Shown piece after piece: positions 12,292 to 23,459 of a stretch of DNA of 64,000 bases. The translations under genes and the position numbers were made by a program. This stretch comes from Thereva unica (lineage: Eukaryota; Arthropoda; Insecta; Diptera; Therevidae): positions 108,111,163 through 108,175,162 of the forward strand of contig OX465284.1 in the NCBI GenBank assembly GCA_949987705.1, given 5' to 3'. Within the stretch, counting starts at the first letter, position 1. Each line of letters begins with the position of its first letter. The notes below the pieces were generated by a model. It saw only the letters and a program-made list of their open reading frames with translations. It was not told the DNA's origin and did no database searches.

Positions 12292-12407
12292 AGGAGTGAA
12301 AGAAAATGTTGTCTGGAGAAGAAGATACAATCATAGACTGGATCAGTTGTATAAAGATGTGAACATCATAGAATCTATAAAAATTAACAGAACTCTGTGG
12401 GAGGGTG
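12292..12407 (+). pseudogene. LINE reverse-transcriptase tail fragment
   Basis: The translation from about 12292 contains W-R-R-R-Y-N-H-R-L-D-Q-L-Y-K-D, then IIESIKINR and LWEGG, ending at a stop. This recalls the region after the RT core in many LINE ORF2 proteins (R-R-x-N-x-E-L-x-x-L ... I-K-x-x-R-L-x-W-x-G-H). Only about 38 codons survive, directly behind the gag relic. The clade is not assignable. Confidence 0.5.
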
Positions 12408-12409
12408 GG

Positions 12410-13125
12410 TAGTACCGGACTAAAACATATCTGCGCCGCGGTGTCCACGGTCTATAGCGTCGAGGCTTGCACTTTTACAGGGATTCTACTCGCGGGCACT
12501 GCGACCTATTTTAATTGGTTTATTGTGTCAAACTGTTACAGGGATTTCGACTGCCCACCACCATGGCCAATTTGACACTCCTCCATTTGTGCAGAAGGTC
12601 GGCTTTGGACCTAGACCCATCATGGGTGCGCCAGTCTTTAGATTTGTATTGATATTTAAAGGCTTTGTTCTGGCCTGTAAAGGATCTCGAGGATCTGGCC
12701 CTCATCGTATTGAGCGGAGTGGGTGCTCTCTTTCCCTTGGACCACAAAGGGCCTAGCAGCTACCTAATAGGAGTAGCTCTTTTTCGTTGAAGTAGTAGGT
12801 CCTGGCACTTGCGTGGATGGGTCTGTAAAGAAATCTACTTTCAATGAGGAAACGATCTCTATGTTCTTTACCGCGGCGATCTCCATGATCTTCACAGCAC
12901 AAACTGCCTTCGATAATAGTATCCTTCGCTGCAGTCACATATGGGACTCTCCATGGGCTTTTTTGTGTGGTCCTGTTGGGGGCTATGGAAGCGCCAAAGG
13001 TGTTTGGAGCATTGCTAGGTGCTCAGCCTTCGTAGATTTTGTTGGTCTCACGATTTGCGCGAGAAAGGGCGATCACACATGACAGAGCCCCGGATTACCA
13101 TGGAAGGCTAGGCTAAACCAGAACT
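12410..13125. other. Unrecognised repeat-like sequence
   Basis: The stretch is less AT-rich than its surroundings and has short open frames on both strands (for example 12520-12747 minus and 12813-13082 plus). None matches a family I know. Because it is wedged between retroelement relics, it is probably more transposon debris. Confidence 0.35.
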
Positions 13126-13245
13126 GGCCTGGAATCTGGAGTGCATCATTCCAACTAAAGTCACGGAGTTCCATTCAGACCTTGAGATTGCGGGTTTTAT
13201 CGAGTATGTTCTCTCTAGATCCGCCGTATTCAGTCTGTTAGGCGA
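13126..13245. repeat. Dispersed copy of the 42.4-kb tandem repeat unit
   Basis: GATTGCGGGTTTTATCGAG followed by TAGATCCGCCGTATTCAGTC matches the units at 42437-42850. The upstream part (CTGGAGTGCATCATTCC...) is a more diverged match to the start of that unit. It shows that the unit is interspersed as well as tandem. Confidence 0.7.
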
Positions 13246-16200
13246 AATTTTCTCAAGTCTTTGTTGGATTTTTACTTTGATAAAACGAATGCGACATGAA
13301 AAAAACGAATTCTAGCCAATTTCGATATGAGAACCTCCACTCCTAGCCAATTTCCCGGGCACTCGCATTAATATATCGATATTAACAAGCAAGTTCCATA
13401 ATCATCTGTAACTGTACTAATTTCGCTTCCTTGTAGCTAGCAGAGAAACACTTGCTTCTTAGCCTTAACACATAACGGATTCATATTGTGCTGGTTTTGT
13501 GTGTTTTAACAAAATTTCGTTCGCAATATGAGAATACTCCGGAGCAGCAGCTGCAAGTTGATCGACTGAGACGGTCTCTCATTTGTCGTTTCTATCCTTA
13601 TTCCACTACCGCATATATTTCCAGTATTATATGCATTCAGTAATTCCATTTCGAGGGAGCTTTATTATTATATCTACGAAGTTTTAGCCCCCTCCCCCGG
13701 CCCCCGCAGTACCCCGGCCTCCCCCGACACCCTTCGAAGGGAAAAGGAGGTTTATTTAATAAATTTCCCATATAAAACGTTTGTTATCTGGGCAGTTGTG
13801 GAGTGGGCCAGCATGGAGCTGGTGTGGGGCTGCGCTAGGTGTGAGTGAGAGTAGGAGCCAGCGGCAGGGGGCGGGCGGGCAGGCAGGCAGGCTAAATTGG
13901 TAGCAGCAGTGAAAATACCCATTATGTCCCGAATCAGATCCCAGTTTTAACCTAAACTCAAGCCTCAAAAAGCATCAACATATCAAGCCCCCCGAGTGGC
14001 ACGAAAAGGTGCCTTTTCGGATGGATTATAGGAGGGCATGGGACCTAGGAGGCTGAGCTGCTGCTGGCGCTGCTGCTGCTGTTGGGTGTAGCCTTTGCCT
14101 GACTGATTCAAGCTCTTGATATTAAAACATGAGCACTCACAGTGCATCTATAGAGATGTAGATGGATCTGTGTAGGAAGGCCATGTTAGAAAGAAAACGC
14201 GACATACACGTAACACACAAAATCAATACTCAACGAAAATGGTTAAAGTCTCCTCTTGGGTTCTAGTTTTGGTCATGTACACGTCTCGTATGTATGTAGG
14301 TTCAGTTGTTTGCTTTTGTTGCTTCTCTTCTGCCTTTGCTGCTGCTTTACATACTTATTGTATATAAAGTCGATGGAACGGGGTGGTTTAGAAGGAAGAG
14401 TCGAGGGCTGTGGGTGGTGGATGGGGGTGAACCTCCACAGCACGGGGTGGCATGGGCTGCATCGCTGAATTTCTCTCTCTTTTATACATTTATATATATA
14501 GAGAGAAGCGAAAAAAATGTTCCTCTATACCCCGACACCACCGTGAGCCCTGATAAGCCGCCCGCTCCCCCCACCCCATCAGATAATCAAGAAAACTTTT
14601 CAAGGAGCGGAATCCAAATGGAAATGATTTTACTTGAGAAATTTCTTGTTTATTGCAATCTCACGGATCGGAACAAGTCAATCGCTGGCCCTAAAATCGT
14701 CGTGCCACTATAAAAGACGCAAATTGAATTTTCAAAAGCCACTAAAAAACCACCCCGAGCAGCGAGAGAGAGGAGGACGTACACTCGTAAATGAGCGAAT
14801 TAACCCTTAATAAAAACTGCGTCTTTAAAGTTGTCGTCGGTCGTCCTTTTTGTGTGCTTTTTGGGGGAAGAAACATGCGCATTACTTTTTAAAGAAAGAA
14901 AATTTCAATTTAAAACGCACATTTCCTGCATCAACCACCAGCAGTAGTAGCAGCAACAGCAGCCAGCAGCGGCGGAGGGAGAAGGTAGGGTGGAGGCAGA
15001 GCGGGGCTGGCAACCAGCAAGACAACCCTTTCACCGCGCCGCCCAACCCCTAGCCCTTTTATGTACGAGCACACAGTGTGGCGCACATACATAAAATATC
15101 CTTGTATATCGGATATCTCTCATGCCGCCCCAACCCCCATCCAGCAGGACCAGCCGCCCTACAAACTGACAACGTCCTTGGGTGAGAATATTTCAGTTCG
15201 AGGGCATTCGAAGTGTGTGCGGCCGAGTACTGAAAGGGGGGAGAGACAGGAAGGTGGGGGTGGTGGTGGCGGCGGTGGAAGGGGTGTGAGAGACAAACTG
15301 AGGAGTTTCTCTGGCGGGCATTTGGGATTTTTGGACGGATTCTAGAGAGGGTCCGGGTGGAGGTGGCCGCTGGTGTTTGGATTGTGGCAATCGGAATCGG
15401 GTCGGACTTAGTTGAGTCCTCCGTGTTGTAGTACCCTCTCGTGCTCCGCAGCGGCACCGAATTTCGGGGGCCCCTGATAATGGCTTTGACCGACTCTCTA
15501 CCATCATAGCACGCATATTCCGAAGTCCATGAAGGAGGCATATGGCCCCACCGTGCCCGACGACCATCGTCATGACTGCTGGAGACTAATTTTTTCCTTC
15601 GTTCTTTTTTTTTTGTTATTTTTTTTTAATTTCTAGCTACCATTTTGAAGCCCTGCTATTTTTAGAAAACCTGCGAGAGCTGTAAATATATGCTTCGCCA
15701 TCATCCCACACACCCTTCCGTCATTTACCTTTCTTATATCTCGACTGTTGTTGGAACCAACACCGGGGGGCGGGGGTGTAGCTGCTAGCTGCCTGCTCTG
15801 ATCCCTTAAAAAGTGTTGTTCATGCACGGGGAACATTTCATACGTCATTTTTTATTCAATCCCCGTGTACTCGTGAAAGAAGGATAAAGCAGGATAAATA
15901 ACTTAAAGATTAGCGTCAGCGTGTTTAATTTTAAATGCACCCGAAACAAAGGAAACGAAGGATTCCGGCTGCCTTCGCGCCGAGCAGCAGCGCCCAACAA
16001 TAAAGCGGCGGCAAAGTGCAAGAACAGCCATGGAATGAAGTTTTCGCTATGAGTTACTACTTCATGTACATACATATACATATATATATAAATATTTATA
16101 TATATATAGACCAAGTTGTAGCCACCCCGGGACTCCGAACCTCCTCCTGGCTCTGGGGGTTAACAGTGGGTGTATAGTGGTGGCTGTTCGACGAATCAGG

Positions 16201-16700
16201 GACAACATATCAAGGCTTCAGAGTTTGTTGGTGGCATAAAAGGTGGCAAAAGGTGGGATTTGCGGAAATCCGAAATACTCCTGAAGTGAACCGAAAGCAA
16301 AGTTGTCAAGTTTCACACTTGTGGCAAAATATGTTACGTAATATTTAAAAAAAACCCGAAACGAAACCGAATAAAGCTGGAAAAAACAGCAGAAAACTCT
16401 TATCACTGAAAAATAAAATGGCGTCTCTCTGTTCTTATCTCTTTGTTAATCTCGGTTAATTTCTGAATATTCTCGGGGAATTTTTCTTTGCACAGATTTC
16501 GGCTTTGGTGGTATACGGTTCGGTTTTATTTTTGGGGGAAAATTTTGATGAAGACATATGATGATGAAAGTCTGCAAGTGGGACATCTCCAGTGATTAAA
16601 TTGTGTCCGAGTGAAATATGTTTGTTTGGGGTGTATTTTGTGTGTAGGGAAAGTTTGATCAGCTGGTAATCAACGATAATGTAATCTTGGGCGTTGGTTT
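13246..16700. other. Noncoding DNA with a GC-richer block
   Basis: From about 13.68 to 16.15 kb the sequence has C- and G-rich tracts, (CTG)n runs at 14.06 kb, CAG-rich runs near 14.95 kb and a GGTGGTGGCGG tract near 15.26 kb. The open frames here, including 15059-15541 minus and 14306-14713 plus, are low-complexity and match nothing I know. The block could hold regulatory DNA or untranslated exons; I see no decisive signal. Confidence 0.4.
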
Positions 16701-16719
16701 AGGTTGAAAATGTTTCGGT

Positions 16720-16784
16720 TTCGATAGCCTAGTGGATACGGTGCCTGGTACCATTCCAGAAAGTTCGGGCTCAGCACATATTCT
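16720..16784 (+). mobile_element. tRNA-like SINE head
   Basis: TAGCCTAGTGG fits the Pol III A box, and about 40 bases further on AGTTCGGGCTC is a weak B box. The overall spacing is tRNA-like, but there is no good acceptor stem, so I read this as a SINE promoter remnant and not a working tRNA gene. Confidence 0.45.
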
Positions 16785-16960
16785 GGTCTCATTTTTCTAC
16801 TTTTCATAGAATGTCATATAGATGGCGCCACTATCGGTAAATCTATGTGATTTTTAGACAGTACCAACCTTCAAATGATGTGTCAAAATTTCGGCCAATA
16901 GTTCGAGAACCTGCAGAAAGTACAGAATCTATCAGTTGCTTCGAATTGCTTAGCATAATT

Positions 16961-17197
16961 CTGTTCCCGTACTTTTATTGCAGCTGCTATACCCATTTCC
17001 CCACCCTGCAGTAAGACGCAGAAACTTGCAGTAGCTACGAGTTGCTTGCTTCAGCTTACTTATTTGAAATAAACTGTCGAAACTGTCATTTTCGTGTTAA
17101 AACTGCAGAAACATGTTCTTGTACTTCCTGTATTTCATCCCCACCTCTCAATAAGCAACTTGCAGTAAGTAACAGCATGCAGAAAATACGAGAACAG
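16961..17197. mobile_element. Inverted-repeat (MITE-like) element, 237 bp
   Basis: The left end CTGTTCCCGTACTTTTATTG and the inverse of the right end, CTGTTCTCGTATTTTCTGC, agree with a few changes. Both continue into GCTGCT/ATGCT. There is no coding capacity, and the target duplication is unclear. Confidence 0.5.
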
Positions 17198-17318
17198 ACC
17201 TTATATATCTTCCACCATTTTGTGTTGGCCGCCATTCTGAATTTGGAATGATGCCCCAAGGCTAATTGCATTCTACCTGTCATGCCCTTTCAGTTGATAC
17301 TAATGTCAGGGGGTAGTT

Positions 17319-17323
17319 GAACA
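17319..17323. repeat. Target-site duplication, left copy (GAACA)
   Basis: These five bases directly precede the left LTR and are repeated exactly at 23664-23668 after the right LTR, as expected for integrase-mediated insertion. Confidence 0.9.
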
Positions 17324-17527
17324 TGTAGCAGGTATGCAGAGTACATTATCAGGCACGGTACACTGTACACGATTAAAACGCACGAGTTGATGGAATTGAC
17401 TTTATTCTCTGGTGTTCACTACAAGACTGATCTACAGCTTTTTATCATGCTAGCGCGGGTGGCTGATCTAGCGGTAACCTTTGATACTGTGTATGCAATT
17501 CGATAATATTTTAGTGTTGCCGCTACA
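17324..17527 (-). repeat. 3' LTR (204 bp)
   Basis: On the plus strand it starts TGTAGCAGG and ends GCCGCTACA. I compared it with 23460-23663 block by block and saw no difference. It carries an AATAAA poly(A) signal on the minus strand (TTTATT at 17401-17406). The LTR is short, as is usual for small Ty3/gypsy elements. Confidence 0.95.
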
Positions 17528-17539
17528 TCACTCCCCCTC
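17528..17539 (-). promoter_or_regulatory. Polypurine tract
   Basis: In element orientation GAGGGGGAGTGA sits directly before the 3' LTR. This is the expected place and composition for the plus-strand primer of reverse transcription. Confidence 0.85.
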
Positions 17540-17955
17540 GTGGAAAAAAATATATATATATATATGTATAAATGTGTAAAATATAATGTTTAACAATCCT
17601 TAAAATAATATTACTGACTACGTTCTCTTTCATGCATAATTGTTTCTCATGCTTGTATTTGTACAACTTTGTATTTATTTTTAATATTTTTATAATTTTG
17701 TCTATTCATGTGTAGTTACAATTTATGTTTATGTGTGTATAAATTTTATGCTTAAGTGTTGAATATTAATAATTATTCTAATTTTGTGTGTGCATTTCAT
17801 ATGAAGTTATAATTCAAGTTTGTATTTGTATAAATTTCATGCTTAAATGTTTAATTTTAATAATTTTGCTAATTGAGTCTATACATGTGTAGTTATTATC
17901 TATGTTTCTATAAATTTCATGCTTAAATTTTAAGTAATTTTTTTTTTTTTTTTAA
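17540..17955 (-). repeat. AT-rich 3' region with imperfect repeats
   Basis: GCTTAA preceded by TAAATTTCAT (or TAAATTTTAT) recurs at 17750, 17841 and 17921, giving repeats of roughly 80-91 bases between the pol stop and the polypurine tract. There is no env-like frame. The role is unknown; such repeats may be length-variable between copies. Confidence 0.65.
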
Positions 17956-20900
17956 CTACAGTTTAAAAACTACTCTACGTCTTGTTAATGATCTTGTTTT
18001 TGGTGTTGTACTGAAATTAGGGTCTAAAACGTGCGCGGGTTTAGTTCGATCTATATTGATAACTTGCGTTTTTCCGTCTACACATACTTCTAATGTCTTG
18101 TCTCTTCTTGCTAGTACTTTATGCGGGCCCGTATATGGCGGGTTCAAACTTCCTTTATATATCCCTTCTTTAATGAACACGTGGGTGCTATTTTCGATAT
18201 CTTGTGGCTGAAAGATTTTGTTTTGTTTTCTAGTTCGTGAGGTAATAGGTCTAAGGTTGGTCATGCACTCCTGTATTTCCTTAGCTAGTGTGCTTGTCAT
18301 TTCGAGATCCTGTGAGGTTTGCTGAGTGATAAACTCTCCCGGGAGACGTAGGGATTGGCCGTAAAGCAACTGTGCTGGGGAAAAACCTATGTCTTCCAAA
18401 AGTGCGGAACGGATTCCTAACAGAATCCATGGCAAACTGTTATACCAATTTTTTGGCTGTGGTGATGCACGTATAGCTACCTTGAGCTGTCTATGGAAAC
18501 GTTCTACCGATCCGTTTGACTGCGGATGGTAGGTCGTAGTTCTGATACGATGTTGTCCCAAAATGTTCGACAGTTCATTGAACAGCGAGGACTCAAATTG
18601 CGTCCCTTGGTCTGTGGTTAATGTTTGGCATACTCCGAAACGCGCTACCCAGTGCTGGATGAACGCATTGCACACAGTTTTGCTTTCGATGTTTCGGATA
18701 GGTATTGCTTCCACCCAACGAGAGAAACGATCTTTCATTGTTAATAGGTACATGTGGCCGTTAGAAGGTGGTAGGGGACCCACTATATCCATGTGTACAT
18801 GTTGAAATCTCCCGGAGGGAGTATTGAAGTTTCCTTGTGGGGTTACTGTATGGCGTATGACTTTTGCCTTTTGACACGAGTTACAAGATCTTGACCACCC
18901 ATTTATCTCTTTATTCATTTTTGGCCAAAAGTATTTCGACGTAAGGAGCTTATTTGTGCAGCGAATGCTGGGATGCGAAAGGTTGTGTATTGTGTCAAAA
19001 ATGCTACGACGGAGGTTTTCTGGGACGTAAGGCCGGTCCGTACCTGTTGAGGTTTCGCACCAAATATGCAAATTGTCGAGAGGTATTTTGATTAGTTTTA
19101 ATGTGAAAGAGAGTGATTTGTCCTCGGTTTGGCTGTTTAGAAGGGCTTTCAATTCTTCGTCGTTTTCTTGTTCTTTGCTTAAGATCTCGATGTCGATTTT
19201 CTTAGGGTTTTGGATTGCGTCAATGTGCGCTCTTGACAAGGCGTCGGACACTACGTTATGACAACCTTTGACGTATCTGATGTCATTAGTGAATTCGGAG
19301 ATGAATGACAGGTGGTTTGTTTGTCTTGGGGATTTGTCTGTTTTTGAAACGATCGCTGTCGTGAGGGGTTTATGATCCGTATATACGGTGAAATCTTTGC
19401 CTTCTAAAAAATATCTGTAATGTCTAATTGTTAAGTAAAGGGCTAATAATTCGCGGTCAAACGCTGAATATCTCCTCTCGGTTGGTTTTAGTCGTCGGGA
19501 AAAGAAACTGAGTGGTTCCCAATGTGTACCATTAGATTGTTGAATAACTCCTCCCACTGCGTCGCCGGATGCGTCTACCCAAACGCTTAGTTTTGCGGTT
19601 GGATTCGGATGTGCGAGTAAGGTACAGTTTTGAAGTTTGGTTTTTATTTCCTCGAAAGCTTCTTCATGGGAGTTCTCCCATTCGAGTATGTTTGGTTTGC
19701 GTTTATCTGAATCTGATTGTTTGATGAGATCGTATAAGGGGCCGGCGAGAGCGGAGAAACGCGGAATAAAGCGATGGTAAAAATTTGCCATACCTAAAAA
19801 GCGTTGCAAATTTTTTTGTGTGTGAGGCTTTGGGTAATTGCTAAGTGCCTCAATTTTATCTTTGGAGGGTAGTATGCCTTCCTCGCTGATTTTGTGTCCC
19901 AAGTAGTCTAATTCTGTTTGACCTAGGGAACATTTTGTCGGATTAACATTGATTCCGTGGTCCTGAAGTCGCTTAAATAGAACGCGCAAGTGTTCTTTAT
20001 GTTTGTCGGGCGTTTCGCTTCCGACTAGTATGTCGTCAATGTAACAGAAAACGAAATCGAGACCTGCCAAGATTTCGTTGATGAAACGCTGAAACGTTTG
20101 TGCCCCGTTTTTAACACCGAAGGGCATTCTGAGGAATTCGAAAAGCCCAAATGGAGTTATAACTGCGGTCTTGTAAATATCTTCTGGAGCTACCGGTATT
20201 TGGTGGTAGGCTCGGACTAGGTCTATTTTAGAAAATATTTTACAACCATGTAACCGTGTAGTAAAATCCTGGATGTTGGGCAATGGGTATTTGTCGAATT
20301 CCGTGATGTTATTAAGCTGGCGATAATCGCCGCATGGGCGCCAACTGGAGTCCTTTTTGGGGACCAGGTGTAAAGGCGAGGCGGCGGCCGATGCTGACGG
20401 GCGACAAATGCCTAGTCTTACCATCGTTTCGAATTCCTCTTTAGCGATAGCATATTTTTGTGGGTGTAATCTTCTCGGACGCGCGGCTGGTAAGGGTCCA
20501 TTTGTGTGAATGCGGTGTACGACACTGTGTTTGACCTTTAAGTTGAAGTTTGGTGGGGCTTTTAATGCTGGGAACTCGTTTAGAATTGTTCCATATTCTC
20601 CTTCGACCACTAAAAGTTTGGGGGACTTTGAAGAACATTTTCGCGCTTTGCAGTTGACTGTTAACGAGGTTGTTTGATCAACGAGTCTCTTGTGTCGAAG
20701 ATCAACTAATAAACTGTATTTATGTAAAAAATCTGCACCGATGATGGCGTAATTAAGTGCTGCAATGGTAAACGTATGGTCGAAATTACGGCGTAGTCCT
20801 AGATTTAGCGTTAGATGTTTGTATCCGAAAGTGGATATTGGCGTGCCATTAGCTGATGCCAAAGTCGGACTACTTTGAGCGGATACGTTTGGGTATAACC

Positions 20901-21081
20901 TTTTTGGAATAATGGATACCTCCGCTCCTGTATCGATGAGGAAAATGATTTGACTATTTTTGTCAAGAAGAAAGAGGCGGCGCGAATAATTGTTTGCTTT
21001 CGTTGCCGCACACGAAGCAGTTCTTTTTAGTTTTTTGAATTGTTGTTGTCTATTACGCTCTTGTCGCAGGGTGGTACACAT
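17956..21081 (-). CDS. pol: Pol polyprotein: protease, reverse transcriptase, RNase H, integrase
   Basis: The 1041-codon frame is uninterrupted. Residue numbers count from its first Met, although translation probably enters by frameshift from gag near residue 17. The aspartic protease has DTGA at 50-53. The reverse transcriptase spans about 195-400 with the catalytic YIDD at 347-350. RNase H has D503, E544, D569 and D613 in the expected contexts ([27 protein letters not shown]). Integrase has an H699-H703-C733-C736 zinc finger and a D765, D824, E860 triad, the last in [15 protein letters not shown]-like module ([10 protein letters not shown]) lies near the C terminus. All key residues are present and no stop or frame break is seen, so the enzyme set appears functional. 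The frame is -1 relative to gag and overlaps it by 55 bases. The reactions are particle maturation, cDNA synthesis and integration. Confidence 0.96.
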   Translation of the reverse strand: MCTTLRQERNRQQQFKKLKRTASCAATKANNYSRRLFLLDKNSQIIFLIDTGAEVSIIPKRLYPNVSAQSSPTLASANGTPISTFGYKHLTLNLGLRRNFDHTFTIAALNYAIIGADFLHKYSLLVDLRHKRLVDQTTSLTVNCKARKCSSKSPKLLVVEGEYGTILNEFPALKAPPNFNLKVKHSVVHRIHTNGPLPAARPRRLHPQKYAIAKEEFETMVRLGICRPSASAAASPLHLVPKKDSSWRPCGDYRQLNNITEFDKYPLPNIQDFTTRLHGCKIFSKIDLVRAYHQIPVAPEDIYKTAVITPFGLFEFLRMPFGVKNGAQTFQRFINEILAGLDFVFCYIDDILVGSETPDKHKEHLRVLFKRLQDHGINVNPTKCSLGQTELDYLGHKISEEGILPSKDKIEALSNYPKPHTQKNLQRFLGMANFYHRFIPRFSALAGPLYDLIKQSDSDKRKPNILEWENSHEEAFEEIKTKLQNCTLLAHPNPTAKLSVWVDASGDAVGGVIQQSNGTHWEPLSFFSRRLKPTERRYSAFDRELLALYLTIRHYRYFLEGKDFTVYTDHKPLTTAIVSKTDKSPRQTNHLSFISEFTNDIRYVKGCHNVVSDALSRAHIDAIQNPKKIDIEILSKEQENDEELKALLNSQTEDKSLSFTLKLIKIPLDNLHIWCETSTGTDRPYVPENLRRSIFDTIHNLSHPSIRCTNKLLTSKYFWPKMNKEINGWSRSCNSCQKAKVIRHTVTPQGNFNTPSGRFQHVHMDIVGPLPPSNGHMYLLTMKDRFSRWVEAIPIRNIESKTVCNAFIQHWVARFGVCQTLTTDQGTQFESSLFNELSNILGQHRIRTTTYHPQSNGSVERFHRQLKVAIRASPQPKNWYNSLPWILLGIRSALLEDIGFSPAQLLYGQSLRLPGEFITQQTSQDLEMTSTLAKEIQECMTNLRPITSRTRKQNKIFQPQDIENSTHVFIKEGIYKGSLNPPYTGPHKVLARRDKTLEVCVDGKTQVINIDRTKPAHVLDPNFSTTPKTRSLTRRRVVFKL
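20977..21018 (-). promoter_or_regulatory. Possible frameshift-stimulating pseudoknot
   Basis: In element orientation GCTTCGT (21018-21012) can pair with ACGAAAGC (21003-20996) with one bulged A. The loop between them contains GCGGC, which can pair with GCCGC at 20981-20977. This would make an H-type pseudoknot 11 bases after the slippery site. I inferred it by eye; the spacer is slightly longer than usual. Confidence 0.45.
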
Positions 21082-21887
21082 TTTTTAGCATTGGCACCAT
21101 ACTTCCTATGATACCAACAACTGCTTTTTCTGTCATTACTGGCCGGACTTCTGTGTTTGTAACGGTTTTGTGACACAGAGCGTTGTCTTGGCCGGTTAGA
21201 TTTTCTCATTTCCAGTCGTTTGATTCTTTCTGACAATTGTTGCAAAGTATCGGTAATACCGAGGTCGTTGTCTCTTGGGTGTTTGGTAGTGTTAGTGTGT
21301 ACCGCAGAAATATTGGAGATTGTATTCGAATCGTGTATTTTGTCCGCGATGGTGAACAGCTCGTCCAGATTGTGGGAGCTTTCGATCGCGATAACACAGG
21401 TTTGAAGTGTTTGGGGGAGTTTATTAATCCACAGCTTTTTTAACAGCATTGGGTTAACTAAACTATTCCCTCCAGCTAGGGATTCCATATGTCGGTAAAG
21501 TTCCGACGGTGTATAATCACCCAGCTGGAGTCTATGCATGAGGGTGTCGAGCCTGCGCTCTTCTGAATCTGTTGAGCGTAAGAGAAGACTTGCTTTAAGA
21601 TGTTCATACTTATCTTGGTTGGGTGGGTGTAGCAGTATGTCGGCTACGATTTCCATCGTTTCTTGTGGTAGGGACGCTACCAAGTGATCATATTTAGTGT
21701 CCGAAGAAGTTATCCGTTTTACTTTGAATTGTGTCTCTACCTGGACGAACCATAAATCTGGGCGATTGCTCCAGAATGGGGGTATTTTTATACTGCTAAT
21801 CAAAGGGTTGATGGGTTCTGGTTGTTCCCAGGGGTCATTTTTCGATGATGCCCCGGGGTTCTCCGTTTCCCCGTTGTCTGTGGACAT
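21027..21887 (-). CDS. gag: Gag protein with CHCC nucleocapsid motif
   Basis: The protein has 286 residues and starts at an ATG with A at -3. The N-terminal half contains [28 protein letters not shown] and the [16 protein letters not shown] block typical of gag proteins in this arthropod and flatworm group. This part should assemble the particle. Near the C terminus, after a basic stretch, comes C257-W-Y-H260 and then C270-V-P-P-C274, a C-x2-H-x9-C-x3-C variant of the usual CCHC knuckle that should bind the RNA. The stop at 21027-21029 directly follows a slippery heptamer, so a share of ribosomes should go on into pol. The frame is intact. A decayed relative lies at 11.7-12.3 kb. Confidence 0.93.
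   Translation of the reverse strand: MSTDNGETENPGASSKNDPWEQPEPINPLISSIKIPPFWSNRPDLWFVQVETQFKVKRITSSDTKYDHLVASLPQETMEIVADILLHPPNQDKYEHLKASLLLRSTDSEERRLDTLMHRLQLGDYTPSELYRHMESLAGGNSLVNPMLLKKLWINKLPQTLQTCVIAIESSHNLDELFTIADKIHDSNTISNISAVHTNTTKHPRDNDLGITDTLQQLSERIKRLEMRKSNRPRQRSVSQNRYKHRSPASNDRKSSCWYHRKYGANAKKCVPPCDKSVIDNNNSKN
21030..21036 (-). promoter_or_regulatory. Programmed -1 frameshift site A AAA AAC
   Basis: In the gag frame the last codons read with the heptamer phased exactly X-XXY-YYZ, directly before the TAA stop. The pol frame is -1 relative to gag (gag codons start at positions congruent to 2 mod 3 and pol codons at 0 mod 3). This is one of the classic slippery sequences used by retroviruses. 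Confidence 0.88.
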
Positions 21888-23445
21888 GTTGTTGGTACAA
21901 AGATCAGACGTAATTATTTATATACTGAAACACCACGGCTTATTTCTACAACTCAAGTAAACTAGGGAAGAAAAACTGAAAACGATCAGCGAATCTCACG
22001 TTTATTTAGCGGTCGTAAAAATTATAAATGTGGCACTAATTGAATTGCTAGATGGCTACTTGAGATAGGTACGGCTGAGTGTGGGCATATATTTGAAAAT
22101 TTGCTTTCGAAACTCAGATCATTTAATGAAAGACTACGAGTGTGATATAACTAAAAATAACCTCGGCTCGAAATTTGCCCGCAAAAAAAAAAATAACTCT
22201 GAACTATGCACACTTGGCTTATATCGATTTGAACAATCAATTATTTAAGCACTCATTATTAACTTATGGATCTTAGCTAAACACAAAAACATCTCTGCTG
22301 CTTACAGCATGAAAGGAAATATAAAATGTTTGTGTTGTCGATTAATGTTCTTGCTTTGTTAATTTTGTATTTTTTTATTCTTTATACCACTAAAATAAGA
22401 TTCCTTTTTAATTAATTTGATCCTAAATATAATTGTATTGCATTGTCACTAACTGTTTATTTAAAACGTGTGTTGTTCAATGTGCTAAAACACGAAAGGG
22501 AAAACTGTATATATGTATATGTATGCCTTATTGTATGACCTATTTTATTAACGGTTCATTATTTTTGATATATAAAAGAAGTTTGAACTTTTTTCTTTTT
22601 TTTCGTAAAAATATTAAATATTATAATGTATTTTAATTTCAATATGCAAAAGAAAAAAAATTATGTATCTTTTTGTAATAACTCACTGTGCTTATTGTTT
22701 GCATGTGTAGATGAATTTGGTAGCATGTACATATGTATATTTCTATTAAAACTTTTTTTTTTTTTTTCAGTACCCAAAAAACAAGATAATTCACGTCCTA
22801 AAATGAAAAATATTATAATAGTTGTATTCTTAAATATATCCAATTTTTGAAAGGAAAAATATAATACATTAAAATTCTGTGGTATTAATGATGCTTTCTC
22901 CTGGGATGCTGTTTTTCTTGCTGAATTTTGTTCGCCATGCGGTTTGTGTTGCTGTCTATTCCAAATTGTAGAGCGCTTTGTTTCTGGCTGCTATTGTTCT
23001 ACCATGCGGTCTTGTAGATTTCTTATTTTTCTTTTTACTGTTTTAATGATGATGTGTTCCTAATTTGCTGCTACTCGTTTAGTTGCGGAACTTTATGTGG
23101 AACGTTTTATTTAAAAATTACTATGACATGTTTTCAAAGAAAATTTACATTATATAATCAATGCATATTCTTTTCTCAGAAAAAAACTTTTTGTAATTCA
23201 CAATGCATTTCTATTTAATTTTTTGAATCATCAATTTTCAATTATTTTTTATTTAACTTCCATTTAATTTAATTTATTTCACAGTTAGAAATTTTAATGG
23301 GCGTGTATACTCGCTGCCCTACTAGTTGCTTCATAAGCACCTTAAACTGGTGCTTTAAAATACGAATTTCTTTAAAATGTATCAATGTGTTTTTTTTTCA
23401 CTATTTTTTTAAAAACAAAAAAACTCCAAATAGCACTTTACAATA
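21888..23445 (-). other. Long AT-rich leader of the LTR element
   Basis: This is the untranslated stretch of about 1.56 kb between primer site and gag. It has no frame resembling a known protein and several poly-A/T runs. A leader this long is notable for a 6.3-kb element and may hold packaging or translation signals, but no structure is evident to me. Confidence 0.6.
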
Positions 23446-23458
23446 GTCGGGGTCACCA
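23446..23458 (-). promoter_or_regulatory. Primer-binding site for tRNA-Trp
   Basis: In element orientation, one base after the 5' LTR, the sequence is TGGTGACCCCGAC. This is complementary to the 3' end of animal tRNA-Trp including its CCA, and equals the start of the well-known tRNA-Trp site of avian retroviruses. The match stops after 13 bases. Confidence 0.85.
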
Positions 23459-23459
23459 A

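Noticed and set aside
15059..15541. 160-codon minus-strand open frame
   Set aside because: It overlaps frames on the other strand, is rich in Pro, His and Arg from C/G-rich tracts, and has no recognisable motif.
17540..17955. env gene of the LTR element
   Set aside because: Only 416 AT-rich bases remain between pol and the polypurine tract and no frame there is coding-like.
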